Shown: positions 1 to 9,300, counted from the stretch's first letter. The stretch is DNA of 64,000 nt from Bifidobacterium thermophilum (GCA_000741495.1 JGZV01000004.1:310001-374000); one strand, 5' to 3'. The notes: generated from the sequence alone by a model not told the origin. Numbers and translations: made by a program.

Positions 1-12
1 CGGATTGCTCAT
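1..12 (-). CDS. 5' end of a leftward gene (partial)
   Basis: Only four codons (Met-Ser-Asn-Pro) lie inside the window, reading leftward from an ATG at 12-10. A purine-rich AAGGGGA Shine-Dalgarno sits 5-6 bases upstream of that ATG. Divergent from murI. The product cannot be identified. Confidence 0.4.
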
Positions 13-348
13 ATCGTCCCCTTAACTCCACAGCGTATCGTCCGTGACAGTCCGGTACGCCACCCGTGGTGCGGCACGCTCACGCCACCGCATCCACGGT
101 GATGGTCAGTTCTATCTGTATTATCGGTCACAACTTACGACATCGACTACCGGTTATTCGACACATGCCCACGACACGCCCAACACGCCAACGGGATTTC
201 ACCATACACGGAGCGCGTATGCGGCATTTCACGCCGGTACGCCGATGGGCGGATGGCAAGACGCGGATGGTGTTACTATCACGGTAGCCAATCAATACAG
301 GCTCGTACTATGAGGCCCGCAATCGCGACAGCCTGACAAGGAGGATCA
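13..348. other. Divergent intergenic region upstream of murI
   Basis: About 335 bases separate a leftward start codon from murI. The small open frames here show no recognisable protein. The one clear signal is a strong AAGGAGG Shine-Dalgarno just before the murI ATG. Promoters for both directions presumably lie here, but I could not assign -35/-10 pairs with confidence. Confidence 0.5.
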
Positions 349-1125
349 ATGACTTCCACTGCACCAATCGGCGTGTTTGATTCCGGCTTGGGCGGTATCT
401 CAGTGGTACGCGAACTGGTGAAGGATCTGCCGGACGAGCAGGTCCTGTACTTCGGAGATTCCGCGAATGCGCCCTACGGTACGAAAACCCCGGAGGAGGT
501 GCGTCGTCTCGCGTTCGCAATCGTCAACGATTTCGTGCGCGAAGGCGTCAAAGCCGTGGTCATCGCCTGCAATACGGCGACCTCGGCGGCGGTGGACGCA
601 CTGCGTGAACAGTTCAGCATCCCGATCATCGGTATGGAACCGGCGTTGAAAGTCGCGTGCGACCGTGGGCATGGCGTTCCCCAGCATGTCATCGTCGCTG
701 CGACCCCATTGACCTTACGTGAGCGGAAATTCGCCAAGCTCATGGCCAGGTTCAACGCGGATAACGTGATTTACAAGCAGCCTTGCCCGGCGCTGGTGGA
801 AATCGTGGAACACGGGCAGCTTGACGACCACGAACTGGTTGAACGCACCCTGCACGGGTATTTCGACCAGTATGATCTCGAAACCATTGATTCCGTAGTA
901 CTCGGTTGCACGCATTTCCCGTTCTTCCGCGAGTATTTCCGCCGTCTCATGCCCAGCAGCACCGCCATCATTGACGGTAATGAAGGAACCGTACGCCACT
1001 TACGCGTGGTGTTGGAAGCACTGGGCAAACTCGCACCGGAAGGAGCTGCAGGCGGCGTTTCGCTGTCCAATTCCGACACCAGCGAACGCATGGCCACGCT
1101 GATGGAGCAGTTGCTGACACGGTGA
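349..1125 (+). CDS. murI: Glutamate racemase
   Basis: Converts L-glutamate to D-glutamate for peptidoglycan stem peptides in the cytoplasm. At 258 residues it has the normal family length. It begins with the conserved GVFDSGLGG motif (residues 8-16) and carries both catalytic cysteines: Cys74 in ACNTATSA and Cys187 in LGCTHFPF. The [10 protein letters not shown] substrate loop is at about 35-44. The ATG at 349 is preceded by AAGGAGG at ideal spacing. The gene stands alone and is followed by a repeat-rich intergenic stretch. Nothing unusual is seen in the protein. Confidence 0.96.
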   Translation: MTSTAPIGVFDSGLGGISVVRELVKDLPDEQVLYFGDSANAPYGTKTPEEVRRLAFAIVNDFVREGVKAVVIACNTATSAAVDALREQFSIPIIGMEPALKVACDRGHGVPQHVIVAATPLTLRERKFAKLMARFNADNVIYKQPCPALVEIVEHGQLDDHELVERTLHGYFDQYDLETIDSVVLGCTHFPFFREYFRRLMPSSTAIIDGNEGTVRHLRVVLEALGKLAPEGAAGGVSLSNSDTSERMATLMEQLLTR

Positions 1126-1135
1126 GCGGCTGGCG

Positions 1136-1200
1136 GCCGGGGGGGTGACGGCCAGCGGGGTGACGGCAGGCGACGGCAGGTGACGGGGATCTGCCTGCCA
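1136..1200. repeat. GTGACGGC-rich low-complexity stretch
   Basis: Immediately after murI the sequence repeats variants of GGTGACGGC / GCGACGGCAGG several times and includes a run of seven G. It leads directly into the 72-73 bp tandem repeats that follow. No coding capacity is apparent. Confidence 0.55.
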
Positions 1201-1223
1201 AGTACGCGAGGTATCGGCTTGTC

Positions 1224-1402
1224 GTGTGACCGGACCGTCGCACCACAGACGGATAGCAACGGAACCCGCATGACACCAGCGACCCATCTGCCCGCCATGT
1301 GACCGGACCATCGCACAGCGGGCAGATAGCGGCGACGGTTGACGATTCCGCAGACGTATCTGCCCGCCATGCAACCAGACCGTCGCACCACAGACGGATA
1401 GC
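1224..1402. repeat. Three degenerate 72-73 bp tandem repeats
   Basis: A 34-base element (core GACCGGACCGTCGCAC, ending GATAGC) occurs at 1224-1257, 1297-1330 and 1369-1402, with starts spaced 73 and 72 bases apart. The intervening DNA of the last two units also ends alike (ATCTGCCCGCC). Within the middle unit ATCTGCCCGC can pair with GCGGGCAGAT, so each unit may form a hairpin. The array fills the gap between murI and the patatin gene. Confidence 0.65.
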
Positions 1403-1600
1403 TCCAGGAATCAGCTGTTCCGGCCTGGTATCGACCTACTGTGTAACGATTCGGGTACACTGAGGGCGGATAGCGGCGAGCATTGTTCGACATCCGAATA
1501 TCATCTGTCTGATTTTTGCGCGGTTGTCCACGTGTGGCCCGTAAGCTCGCCGTAAGTGCGCATCGGCACACTACGGATGCGCTCACGTGAGGGAGACAAC

Positions 1601-2446
1601 ATGGCACGAACAGCATTGATCGATGTCGGCGGCGGCTACCGGGCGATTTTCGGAGCCGGAGTCATGGACAGGCTCATGGAAATGCACATCGACTTCGACC
1701 ACTGCTACGGCGTCTCCGCAGGAAGCGCCAACATGGTCGGCTATATCGCCCATCAACCCTACCGCAGCCACAAGTTCTACACCGAATACGCCAACCGCAA
1801 GGAATACGCAAGCGTCCAGAACTTCAGAAAACACCATAACTTCGTCGGGCTCGACTATGTCTACAGCACACTGTCGAACCATGACGGCGAATACCCGGTC
1901 GATTTCGACGCGTTCGAAGCGAACCCGACCGGATTCACCGTCGTCGCTTGCAATGCCGAAACCGGGCAACCCAAATACTTCGACAAGTCGGACGTCCACT
2001 ACGATGATTTCGACATTATGAAGGCATCATCCGCTGTGCCGGTCGCCTGCGAACCGTATGTGATCGACGGCGTCCCCTACTTCGACGGCGGCATCGCCGA
2101 TCCTGTCCCCGTGCAAAAAGCCATTGACGACGGATACGATCGGGTCGTGGTCATTCTCACCCGGCTCAAGGATGTACTGCGCGAACAGAAGAAGGACATC
2201 ATGCCCTCCCGCATCCTCGAACGCACGTACCCGGCTGCGGCCGACCGTCTGCTCAACCGGTATCAGACCTATAACGATGAGGTGGCGCTCGCCAAGCAGT
2301 ACGAGCAGGAAGGCAAAGCGCTGATCATCGCGCCGGAATCCCTGTACGGGCTGTCGACGCTGACTAAGAAGTTCGAAGGGCTCGAACGCATGTATCGTGC
2401 GGGGTATGCCGCGGCCGAGGCGATTCCCGAGTTCTTGGAAAGCTGA
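1601..2446 (+). CDS. Patatin-like phospholipase family protein
   Basis: A predicted cytosolic serine lipase/acyl hydrolase of the bacterial patatin family, 281 residues. The signature elements are present: a glycine-rich oxyanion loop (GGGYR, residues 10-14), the nucleophile elbow GVSAGS with Ser39, and the second member of the Ser-Asp dyad, Asp162 in FDGG. No signal peptide or membrane segment is seen. I chose the ATG at 1601 because AGGGAG lies just upstream. An in-frame GTG at 1556 would add a non-conserved tail. The substrate is unknown; phospholipid or acylglycerol ester hydrolysis is inferred from the family. Confidence 0.88.
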   Translation: MARTALIDVGGGYRAIFGAGVMDRLMEMHIDFDHCYGVSAGSANMVGYIAHQPYRSHKFYTEYANRKEYASVQNFRKHHNFVGLDYVYSTLSNHDGEYPVDFDAFEANPTGFTVVACNAETGQPKYFDKSDVHYDDFDIMKASSAVPVACEPYVIDGVPYFDGGIADPVPVQKAIDDGYDRVVVILTRLKDVLREQKKDIMPSRILERTYPAAADRLLNRYQTYNDEVALAKQYEQEGKALIIAPESLYGLSTLTKKFEGLERMYRAGYAAAEAIPEFLES

Positions 2447-2644
2447 GCGCGACTCCCGACTTCCTGCCTCTTGGCTGATTCGACGAGTTGGTGAGGGACA
2501 AGTCTTACCAACTCGTGATGATGCATGGCATGGGCGGCTTGTCATCGTGATGCTTGCTGATTCTTGGCGGCACGTAGGTTATTAAACGAAATACAGCACT
2601 TCGCCGGCATGTAGCGTATCGTTGCTCTACCTTAACGGCAGCAT

Positions 2645-2803
2645 GTGAAAGAGGAACGTCACCATGGCAGGAGCGATTTTCGACTCACGAACAGCGGTAT
2701 CACTCGAAAAACTGCCGAGCATCTTGGGCTGTCCGAACACAGTGCACGCAAATATGCGGATGAGCTGTCCCGGTATGGATTGATTGATTTCACGCATCGC
2801 TGA
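2645..2803 (+). CDS. Small HTH-like ORF, possibly a gene remnant
   Basis: A 52-codon frame with GTG start whose second half (ITRKTAEHLGLSEHSARKYA, followed by an ELxRYGLID segment) reads like a helix-turn-helix with a short wing, as in the C-terminal DNA-binding part of Fic-like or MarR-like proteins. An in-frame stop lies just upstream and no good Shine-Dalgarno is visible. A further coding-looking stretch follows at about 2811-2893 in another frame. A decayed gene is at least as likely as a functional small protein. Confidence 0.35.
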   Translation: MKEERHHGRSDFRLTNSGITRKTAEHLGLSEHSARKYADELSRYGLIDFTHR

Positions 2804-2940
2804 CCATTACGGTTCAAAGCGTCCCAGACCGTCATACGCAATCTGGAAGGCGAACCCGCGGAATCAACAGCCACGGTACGGGTCACCGTATGAGTCTGAG
2901 CGCTGTACGGTGTCAGCCCGGTACACCGGCAGCCAAAGCA

Positions 2941-2985
2941 AGTGGCGGGTTTTCAGACATCTGGTATGTCTGAAAACCCGCCACT
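2941..2985. terminator. Perfect 20-bp inverted repeat (hairpin)
   Basis: Bases 2941-2960 and 2966-2985 are perfectly complementary, separated by a five-base loop. The element lies between the convergent patatin (plus) and SPFH (minus) genes, where a bidirectional terminator would be expected. Neither flank has a strong T-run, so a REP-like palindrome is an alternative. Confidence 0.6.
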
Positions 2986-3110
2986 GCGTAGCACTATGCG
3001 GCAATCCAGGCGTTCGTCAGAGTCCAGGCGGGGAAGCGGGGTCTTCCTCCCTTCTCCTTCCCCGACGTTGCACGGAGACGAGTGTCAGTCGCCACCAAGC
3101 GTCCAATCGC

Positions 3111-4061
3111 TCAGCGCAATCCGGACGGGCGGTCAGGCGCTGGAGATGCGAACGCCGCGGAAGCAGCCGCGTCGGACGGGATCTCACTGGCAGTGAGCAT
3201 GGCCTTGGTGACCTGCTCGTACAGATCCTGATACCCGCCAGGCGTGGAAGCCGGCAACACCACGGTCTTGGCATTGCGAGACTCAGACAGCGAGCGCATC
3301 ACGTCGAGATACTGATTGAACAGAACCACATTGTTGACATCCGCAATATTCATGCCGACAGCCTGCAAGCTCTTGATCTGGTCGACAATACCATTGGCGA
3401 TCTCACGACGATAGTTCGCCTGGCCCTCGCCCTGCAGACGGGTCTTCTCGGCTTCGGCGGCCGCCTGGGTTTCAATCTGGATGCGCTGGGCTTCGGCGCG
3501 CTGACGGGTGGCTTCCTTTTCACGCTGGGCGGCGTTGATGGAGTCCATCGCGTTCTTGACTTGCGGGCTCGGGTCGATCGCGGTGATCAGGGTCTTGACG
3601 ACGGTGAAGCCGAAACGGCTCATTTCCGTGCCGACCGTCTTCTGCACGTCAGCGGCGACATCGTCCTTGCGGGCGAACGCGTCGTCAAGGGTGAGCGCCG
3701 GAATCGCGGAACGCAGCGCGTCCTCCATGTAGCTGCGCAGCTGGCCGGCAGGATCCTGTAACTCATAGTAGGCGGTGGCGACCGCTTCAGGCGCGACACG
3801 GAACTGCGTGGAGGCGACCACGGTGACAAACACGTTGTCCAGCGTCTTGGTCTCCAACTTCACATTCAACTGGCTGACCCGCATATTGGTTTTCTGCGCG
3901 ATGCGGTCGACGAACGGGATCTTCATGCGAAGCCCAGCATACTGAACTTTATGGAACTTGCCGAACCGTTCGATGATGTAAGCCTGCTGCTGCGGGACCA
4001 CGTACAGCGCGGAGCACAGCAGGAGCACCACGATGACAATCAATGCGATAGCAAACGGCAT
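3111..4061 (-). CDS. SPFH/Band 7 (stomatin/QmcA-like) membrane protein
   Basis: A 316-residue stomatin-family protein expected to be anchored in the cytoplasmic membrane and to form oligomeric microdomains. Residues 2-24 form one hydrophobic membrane segment. The Band 7 domain follows (about 28-190; YIIERFGKFHKVQYAGL resembles the family start). Next comes a charged Ala/Glu/Arg-rich helical region typical of SPFH oligomerisation coils. The start at 4061 has AAAGGA seven bases upstream; an upstream in-frame ATG at 4118 would add a basic, unconserved leader. It stands alone with no NfeD-type partner nearby, and its exact role is not inferable. Confidence 0.85.
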   Translation of the reverse strand: MPFAIALIVIVVLLLCSALYVVPQQQAYIIERFGKFHKVQYAGLRMKIPFVDRIAQKTNMRVSQLNVKLETKTLDNVFVTVVASTQFRVAPEAVATAYYELQDPAGQLRSYMEDALRSAIPALTLDDAFARKDDVAADVQKTVGTEMSRFGFTVVKTLITAIDPSPQVKNAMDSINAAQREKEATRQRAEAQRIQIETQAAAEAEKTRLQGEGQANYRREIANGIVDQIKSLQAVGMNIADVNNVVLFNQYLDVMRSLSESRNAKTVVLPASTPGGYQDLYEQVTKAMLTASEIPSDAAASAAFASPAPDRPSGLR

Positions 4062-4356
4062 GGGGATTCCTTTCATCCGAGTCCGCGCGATCCTTGCGCG
4101 AACAGCCTGCTTCATCATATCAGAAACTAGGCAGAATGCCGGGATTCCGCCATTTTCAGGACATGCTTCCCAAAAGCTGAGAGCCGGCTATCGATTTTTG
4201 CGAACGCAACGCCACCACGCGGCAGCGCACGGATTGTTAGGGTCAAAGACAATCAACACATCCATACTGCAGCCATACCGCATTGTCGACGGCAGTGGCG
4301 CGCACCATCGCGCCGCGACGCCGGCACGCCGCATGTCCCATCCAAGGAGGTTCCGC

Positions 4357-5410
4357 ATGCCACGTATCTTCCAGGTCAGCGTACCGTCCCTGCGGGTCAC
4401 GCTGTCCTCCATTTTCCGCAAACAAGGCTTCAATTCGACCGATGCTTTGTATCTGGCCGGCACGCTCATCGACGCCGACCAGAGGGGGATCAGCTCACAC
4501 GGCACGCAGCGCATGGCCATGTACGATGCGAAAATCCGACATCGGATCATCGACCCGCACGCCCGCCCCGGCATCGTGCGTAGCAAAGGGGCCACCCTGC
4601 TCATCGACGCCCACGCGGCCATGGGGCAGCTCGCCATGCGCGAGGCGACGAACCTGGCCATCGGACTGGCACAGTCGCACGGCCTGGGGCTGGTCACTGT
4701 ACGCAATTCCAATCATTTCGGCACCGCCGGGCAATACGCCCGCAAAGCCGCTGATTCCGGGTTCATCGGCATCGTTTCAACGAATTCCAACCCGATCGTC
4801 GCGCCAACACACACCGCCGTTCCAGCACTCGGCAGCAACCCGATCGCCGTGGCAGCCGGTTACGGGGACGATCAGCTGGATTATGACGCGGCGACCAGCA
4901 CGGTGTCGCTGGGCAAAATCGAGATTCATGAGAAGACCGGCACACCCATCGACGCCGACTGGGCGGTCGACGCGCGCGGAAGCGTATCTCACGATCCAGC
5001 GGCCATTATGGACGGCATACGTTCCAAGCCACGCCGAGCTGCTTTGACTCCGCTCGGCGGGCCAGGCGAAAACGGCGGCGGGTACAAAGGTTACGGCCTA
5101 GGGCTTGCGGTCGAACTGCTCACCGGGCTGCTCGGAGACGCGCCCGCATCCATCGACTTGAAGGGCACGCGCATCAGCCACGGCATCCTCGTCATATCCC
5201 CCCGAAGCCTACGGCGGCAGCGATGCGCTCGCCGCGCGCGTCTCCCAACTCGCCAAACGCCTGCGCTCCCTGCCCTCCAGCGACGGGCATCCCGTGCTGT
5301 TCCCCGGCGACAAGGAACGCGCCGCAATCGCCCAGCACCACGACAGTGTACCGATCGACGACGTGACCTACCGGCAGGTGCGGGATATCGCGTGGGGGGC
5401 TGGATATTGA
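4357..5410 (+). pseudogene. Malate/L-lactate dehydrogenase (Ldh_2 family), frameshifted
   Basis: A homologue of the NAD(P)-dependent Ldh_2 family (malate, ureidoglycolate and sulfolactate dehydrogenases). Starting at the ATG with an AAGGAGG site just before it, the frame shows family motifs: SHGTQRM, NSNHFGTAGQYA with the probable catalytic His, TNSNPIVAPTHT, and GYKGYGLGLAVELL. At a run of six C (5198-5203) the frame breaks. Reading with five C continues as HGILVISPEAYGG to a TGA at 5408-5410, giving a normal 350-residue enzyme. Read as given, a mis-framed tail extends to 5514. The single extra base is either a recent inactivation or a homopolymer error. Confidence 0.82.
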
Positions 5411-5524
5411 TGAACCGCAGATTGTGCGGGTTGAGGGGGTTGGCGGGGGGTGAGGATGGTGAGGCGAGCGACGAGAACGCGGCGGTAGGCATTGCGGACA
5501 GACAACCCGCTTAACAGGTCTGGT

Positions 5525-5544
5525 GTGTGAGGATTGGCTCACAC
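5525..5544. promoter_or_regulatory. 20-bp palindrome GTGTGAG-N6-CTCACAC (copy 1)
   Basis: A perfect 7-bp inverted repeat with a GATTGG spacer, in the gap between the convergent dehydrogenase pseudogene and the FAD oxidase. It is the exact reverse complement of the copy at 24141-24160, beyond the other end of the minus-strand cluster. It resembles a dimeric repressor operator, but its position downstream of genes is odd. No T-run follows, so a terminator is less likely. Confidence 0.5.
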
Positions 5545-5616
5545 AGCAATGGACGATTCAGCCGACTCGTCGTATCAGCCTAAAGGACAATTTTCCGCAT
5601 GCCCAGACATGCGCAA

Positions 5617-7047
5617 TCAGGCAAGCCATTTACCTGGATTGAGGATGCCGTTGGGGTCAAACACCCGACGAATGGCCCGCTGAAGTTCAAGGTTATGTGC
5701 CCCCAGTTGCCGTGGAAGATAGTCTTTCAGCTCCAACCCGATGCCATGCTCGCCCGTAATCGTACCGCCCATTTCCAACACGGTATCCAAAAGACGGCTA
5801 CGTGCCGTTGTCAGCCGGACAGGCATTTCAGTATCGTTCTTGGTTCGAGGCAGCATCAGCGATAGGTGGATATTCCCATCGCCGGCGTGTGCCAGCAAGA
5901 ACAACGAGGCTTTGGTATCCCGCGCCAGATTGTCGATGAATATCAGCAGTTCCGCGAAACGGTCCAGTGGCACCGCAGCATCTGATTCGACGGACCAGAC
6001 ATCCCCATGAGGACATGCCTTTCCTGTCTTGCGCAGTACAAAAAACGTTTCCAAATCCTCATCAGTCGGATGGACGACTGTCAGCCCCTGCTGTTCCCAT
6101 GCCTGTGCGATCACGTCAAGGTCATGTCCCTTTGACCATCCATCGGTGGTCGCCACCAGCATCCATGCAGCGTCACCCACAAGTGGCACATACGCATCCG
6201 GATATGTCTGAATATACGGAACCGGCATGAATTCCAATGATGTCGGCTGTACAGGCGCTTGCAGAACAGCCGATACTGCATCTCCCGATTCCTTCAAATC
6301 CTTGAGGAACACCACCGCATTTGCCGTGCCATGAACAATCGGACGCAAACGGACCGTGGCTTCGACAACGACACCTAACTGTCCTTCGGAGCCGGTTATT
6401 AATGAGGTCAAGTCAAGCCCTGCAACATTTTTCGTCACCGGTCGTCCTGTATCGATGATGTCTCCGCCAGGAAGAACCACTTTCAAAGACATCAACGAAT
6501 CACGGGTCACACCGTATTTGGCGCACTTGAACCCACCTGCATTGGTAGCGATATTCCCGCCGATGGTCGATAATGCGCTGCTTGCCGGATCTGGAGCATA
6601 GTACAGGCCATAGGACCGAGCCGCCTTGGTAATATCAGCGTTGATCACTCCCGCTTGAACGCGCGCATAATGCCCCTTCCCGTTAATCTCCAGAATCCGG
6701 TTCAGCCGATCGGTAAGCAGCAACACACCCGGTTCCGTAACATCGGATAAATGGCCCATCCCTGTACCGCTGCCCCGCGTATATACCGCTATTCTTGAAC
6801 GATCTGCCCACGCGAGGACCTCCGACACCTGCTCGACGTTTTCCGGGCTGATTATCGCCGCAGGCAACAAGCCTCCCGAGTCCCGGTTATGTCTATCGGA
6901 CATATGCCGAATCGTCGGCGGGTCATCGACAATCACACCATCGGGCAGTTCCTTGGACAGTGATACAAGCGCCTCTCTGACATGCTGAATGTCAATCATG
7001 TCAATGGTCGGTTTCATGTCGGTTGACGACACTTGAATAGATGGCAT
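5617..7047 (-). CDS. FAD-linked 2-hydroxyacid oxidase/dehydrogenase (GlcD-like)
   Basis: A 476-residue VAO/PCMH-fold flavoprotein related to GlcD and D-lactate dehydrogenases, which oxidise D-2-hydroxyacids to 2-oxoacids. FAD-binding signatures are VYTRGSGTGMGH and GNIATNAGGFKCAKYG. The C-terminal cap carries HAGDGNIH and TGEHGIGLELKDYL, ending NPGKWLA as in the family. The start at 7047 follows AGGAAAGAAG; the longer frame to 7230 overlaps the preceding gene and is not conserved. It is the last gene of the cluster, after an aminotransferase. Together they could turn 2-hydroxyacid analogues into amino acids. The electron acceptor and substrate are unknown. Confidence 0.87.
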   Translation of the reverse strand: MPSIQVSSTDMKPTIDMIDIQHVREALVSLSKELPDGVIVDDPPTIRHMSDRHNRDSGGLLPAAIISPENVEQVSEVLAWADRSRIAVYTRGSGTGMGHLSDVTEPGVLLLTDRLNRILEINGKGHYARVQAGVINADITKAARSYGLYYAPDPASSALSTIGGNIATNAGGFKCAKYGVTRDSLMSLKVVLPGGDIIDTGRPVTKNVAGLDLTSLITGSEGQLGVVVEATVRLRPIVHGTANAVVFLKDLKESGDAVSAVLQAPVQPTSLEFMPVPYIQTYPDAYVPLVGDAAWMLVATTDGWSKGHDLDVIAQAWEQQGLTVVHPTDEDLETFFVLRKTGKACPHGDVWSVESDAAVPLDRFAELLIFIDNLARDTKASLFLLAHAGDGNIHLSLMLPRTKNDTEMPVRLTTARSRLLDTVLEMGGTITGEHGIGLELKDYLPRQLGAHNLELQRAIRRVFDPNGILNPGKWLA

Positions 7048-7099
7048 ATCAATCTTCTTTCCTGTGGTGTTATCGGCGATTTGGCATTGATGTATCCGA

Positions 7100-8425
7100 T
7101 TAATGTGACGGTCTGACCTCATCCAATGCATCACGAAGCCGGTCAGCGACCTGTTCGAGTCTGTTCTTGGACACATGGGCGAAGGACAGACGCATACAAT
7201 GTCGTGCATCATCATCGGGCTGCCCCACATCTATTTCGCTGGGCGGCGTGAAGACATTTCCCCATACCGGATTGATGCCCTGTATCGCGAGCGCACGTCT
7301 GACACTTGCCGCAGAGGAATTGAACCACTCCGGGAGTCGCGCCCACAAGAAATAACCACCTTGTGGGGGAAGAACATCGATCTCTTCTCCAAGTCGGCAC
7401 TGCAAAGTTTCCAACAACGCTTTGGCTTTCTCGGCATAGAACCGTCGTTCAGCTGCAAGCCATTGATTGCCCCAGGATCCTTGCAACACCTGCGATAATG
7501 CGTATTGGGTAAGCGTCGCCGGCCCGCCGTCAACACCAAGTCTGTATCCGGCGATTTTCCTCACTGCGGCGGAATCAGCGATAAGCCATCCAACGCGTAG
7601 CCCTGGCCCCAACCATTTTGAGAAGGAACCGATCTCCAGCAACGGGCTTCCCGAGGTTCCCCGGTACTCGCCGGGGAACTCCGCAGGAGGCTGCGAGAAC
7701 CACAGATCATGATAAGGGTCGTCGGCAATGACCGCGATGCCGTGGTGTTCAGCCAGTTCCAGCAGTTTCCGCTTGGTGTCGGCGCTAGCACTGATGCCGG
7801 TCGGATTCTGGAAATTCGGGATGGTGTATATCGCTTTTATCCTGTTTCCGTCTACTCGTTGACTTTCAAGAAGCCGATTGAGCACTTCAATGTCGACACC
7901 CTGAGGCGTCAGGGGCACGCTACGCAGCCGCATACCCAATCTGGAAAAGATGCGTGCCGCTTGCGGGAACGACCGATGCTCCACGATAACCGTATCCCCC
8001 GGGTCAAGGGTTGCTATCGCCGAAAGGAAAATCGCTTCCATTGCCCCATTAGTGATGATGACGCTGTCAACGTCGACATTCCTGAATCCGGCGACCCATT
8101 CACGCAGGGACCGCTCCCCCAGTGGATCGCCGTAGGACAGCGCGGAAAACGCACGGGCCTTATCGCCAAGCACCTGGGAGATTGCTTGACGTATCTGGCG
8201 GTACGCCAGTTGTGTTGGATCCGGTATTCCCGCTGCGATGTCGATTGGAGGTTTCGATGTCTCGACGGTGACATCGGAGACCGGGAATACACCGCCCTCT
8301 TCGACCGTAGTGCATACTCGCGATAGCCAACGCGGCACGCCCAAGCCGGTTATCGAATCGCAAGCATCGCCTTGTTTCCGTCCAATGTCCGACTGCACAT
8401 GAATCATGCCATACGCCCCGGTCAC
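7100..8425 (-). CDS. PLP-dependent aminotransferase, class I/II (Aro8/MocR-type)
   Basis: A 441-residue fold-type I aminotransferase. It contains the PNFQNPTG motif, the DDPYHDLWF cofactor-binding segment and the PLP-lysine motif GSFSKWLGPGLRVGW. No N-terminal GntR domain is present, so it is an enzyme rather than a MocR regulator. The GTG start at 8425 overlaps the stop of the upstream binding-protein gene (GTGA), implying translational coupling. In context it probably moves an amino group on or off the amino or oxo acid handled by this cluster. Substrate specificity cannot be read from the sequence. Confidence 0.87.
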   Translation of the reverse strand: MTGAYGMIHVQSDIGRKQGDACDSITGLGVPRWLSRVCTTVEEGGVFPVSDVTVETSKPPIDIAAGIPDPTQLAYRQIRQAISQVLGDKARAFSALSYGDPLGERSLREWVAGFRNVDVDSVIITNGAMEAIFLSAIATLDPGDTVIVEHRSFPQAARIFSRLGMRLRSVPLTPQGVDIEVLNRLLESQRVDGNRIKAIYTIPNFQNPTGISASADTKRKLLELAEHHGIAVIADDPYHDLWFSQPPAEFPGEYRGTSGSPLLEIGSFSKWLGPGLRVGWLIADSAAVRKIAGYRLGVDGGPATLTQYALSQVLQGSWGNQWLAAERRFYAEKAKALLETLQCRLGEEIDVLPPQGGYFLWARLPEWFNSSAASVRRALAIQGINPVWGNVFTPPSEIDVGQPDDDARHCMRLSFAHVSKNRLEQVADRLRDALDEVRPSH

Positions 8426-9300
8426 TGCTTGTCCTCGGATTGAAGATCACTCAGCTTCGGTGTGAGATCGGTATAGAACCATTTTTTGTTGATTTTCTTG
8501 GATGTGCCGTCTTTCACTAATGCGATAAAGGCATTGTTGATATCGGATACCAGTTGTTGATCAGCATCCTTCGGGAAAATGAAATAACTCGGGGAGATGC
8601 CGGACAATTCGTTATCCCCTTGGATGACAATCTGCTTGAGCTTCAAACCAAGAGTGTGCGCGTAGTAATTGTTTACCGGCACATCATTGATTGAGCCATC
8701 TGCCCGTCCTTGTGCAACTTCGCTGAGCATCGCCCCAAGGTCGGACTGGGAGAATTTCAATGTGATTTGTGCGTCGGCATGCTTGTCATTGTATGCTTTC
8801 AATGCAACCCCGACATTGTTGGTCGGTGACTGAATCAGTGTCTTCCCGGCAAAGGATTCTAGACCAGTGACCGTTGTGATTCCAGTACCGCTGGTTGTCG
8901 CCACAGCATACTGCTTGTTGTAGAGAGGAAGGCTGAATGTGTACTTTTTCTCTCGCTCAGCGGTCTTCGCGAAATTATTGACTCCCATATCGTAACGACC
9001 GGAATCGAGACCTGAAAAAATCGCTGAGAAATCAACTGTTTGTATGTTGAGCTTGTACTGAGGGAGCTTTGCAAATATCGCACGCAACAATTCGATGTTC
9101 TGTCCATCAAGCTGACCGTCCTTGCCTTTGAGTACATACGGCGCAGGACCGCCTGATGTCGCTACGTTGATGACCTTCACATCGGTGTTTGAGGTTGATG
9201 CATCGGCCGCACCGCAACCAGATAGCGTCGTGGCAGCGAATGCGAATGCCAAGACAGCGGACAGTGTCGTGATGATTCTATTTCGTCGGCGAATAGTCAT
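8422..9300 (-). CDS. ABC transporter substrate-binding lipoprotein (SBP3)
   Basis: A 292-residue amino-acid-type periplasmic-binding-fold protein (PBPb/SBP family 3). A basic N-terminus, a hydrophobic stretch and the lipobox LSGC (Cys29) mark a lipoprotein on the outer face of the membrane. The mature part has the family pattern GGPAPYV, DGQLDGQNIELLRAIF, and DFSAIFSGLDSGRYDMGVN. It is one of three related binding proteins in the cluster, which has a single permease and ATPase. The start is set by GGGAGGAAG ahead of the ATG at 9300. It overlaps the aminotransferase gene by four bases. Confidence 0.9.
   Translation of the reverse strand: MTIRRRNRIITTLSAVLAFAFAATTLSGCGAADASTSNTDVKVINVATSGGPAPYVLKGKDGQLDGQNIELLRAIFAKLPQYKLNIQTVDFSAIFSGLDSGRYDMGVNNFAKTAEREKKYTFSLPLYNKQYAVATTSGTGITTVTGLESFAGKTLIQSPTNNVGVALKAYNDKHADAQITLKFSQSDLGAMLSEVAQGRADGSINDVPVNNYYAHTLGLKLKQIVIQGDNELSGISPSYFIFPKDADQQLVSDINNAFIALVKDGTSKKINKKWFYTDLTPKLSDLQSEDKQ

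Noticed and set aside
1224..1402. A small CRISPR array
   Set aside because: Repeats are imperfect, only three, and the inter-repeat DNA is partly similar rather than unique. No cas gene is present.
2784..3761. A plus-strand 325-codon frame overlapping the SPFH gene
   Set aside because: Most of it is antisense to the SPFH coding region, and its first part crosses the hairpin. No family is recognisable.
5525..5544. A CRP/GlxR-type site (TGTGA-N6-TCACA)
   Set aside because: The half-sites TGTGA and TCACA are eight bases apart, not six, so a different regulator is more likely.
7709..8326. A plus-strand 205-codon frame inside the aminotransferase region
   Set aside because: It is opposite a gene with clear PLP-enzyme motifs and lacks a ribosome site.
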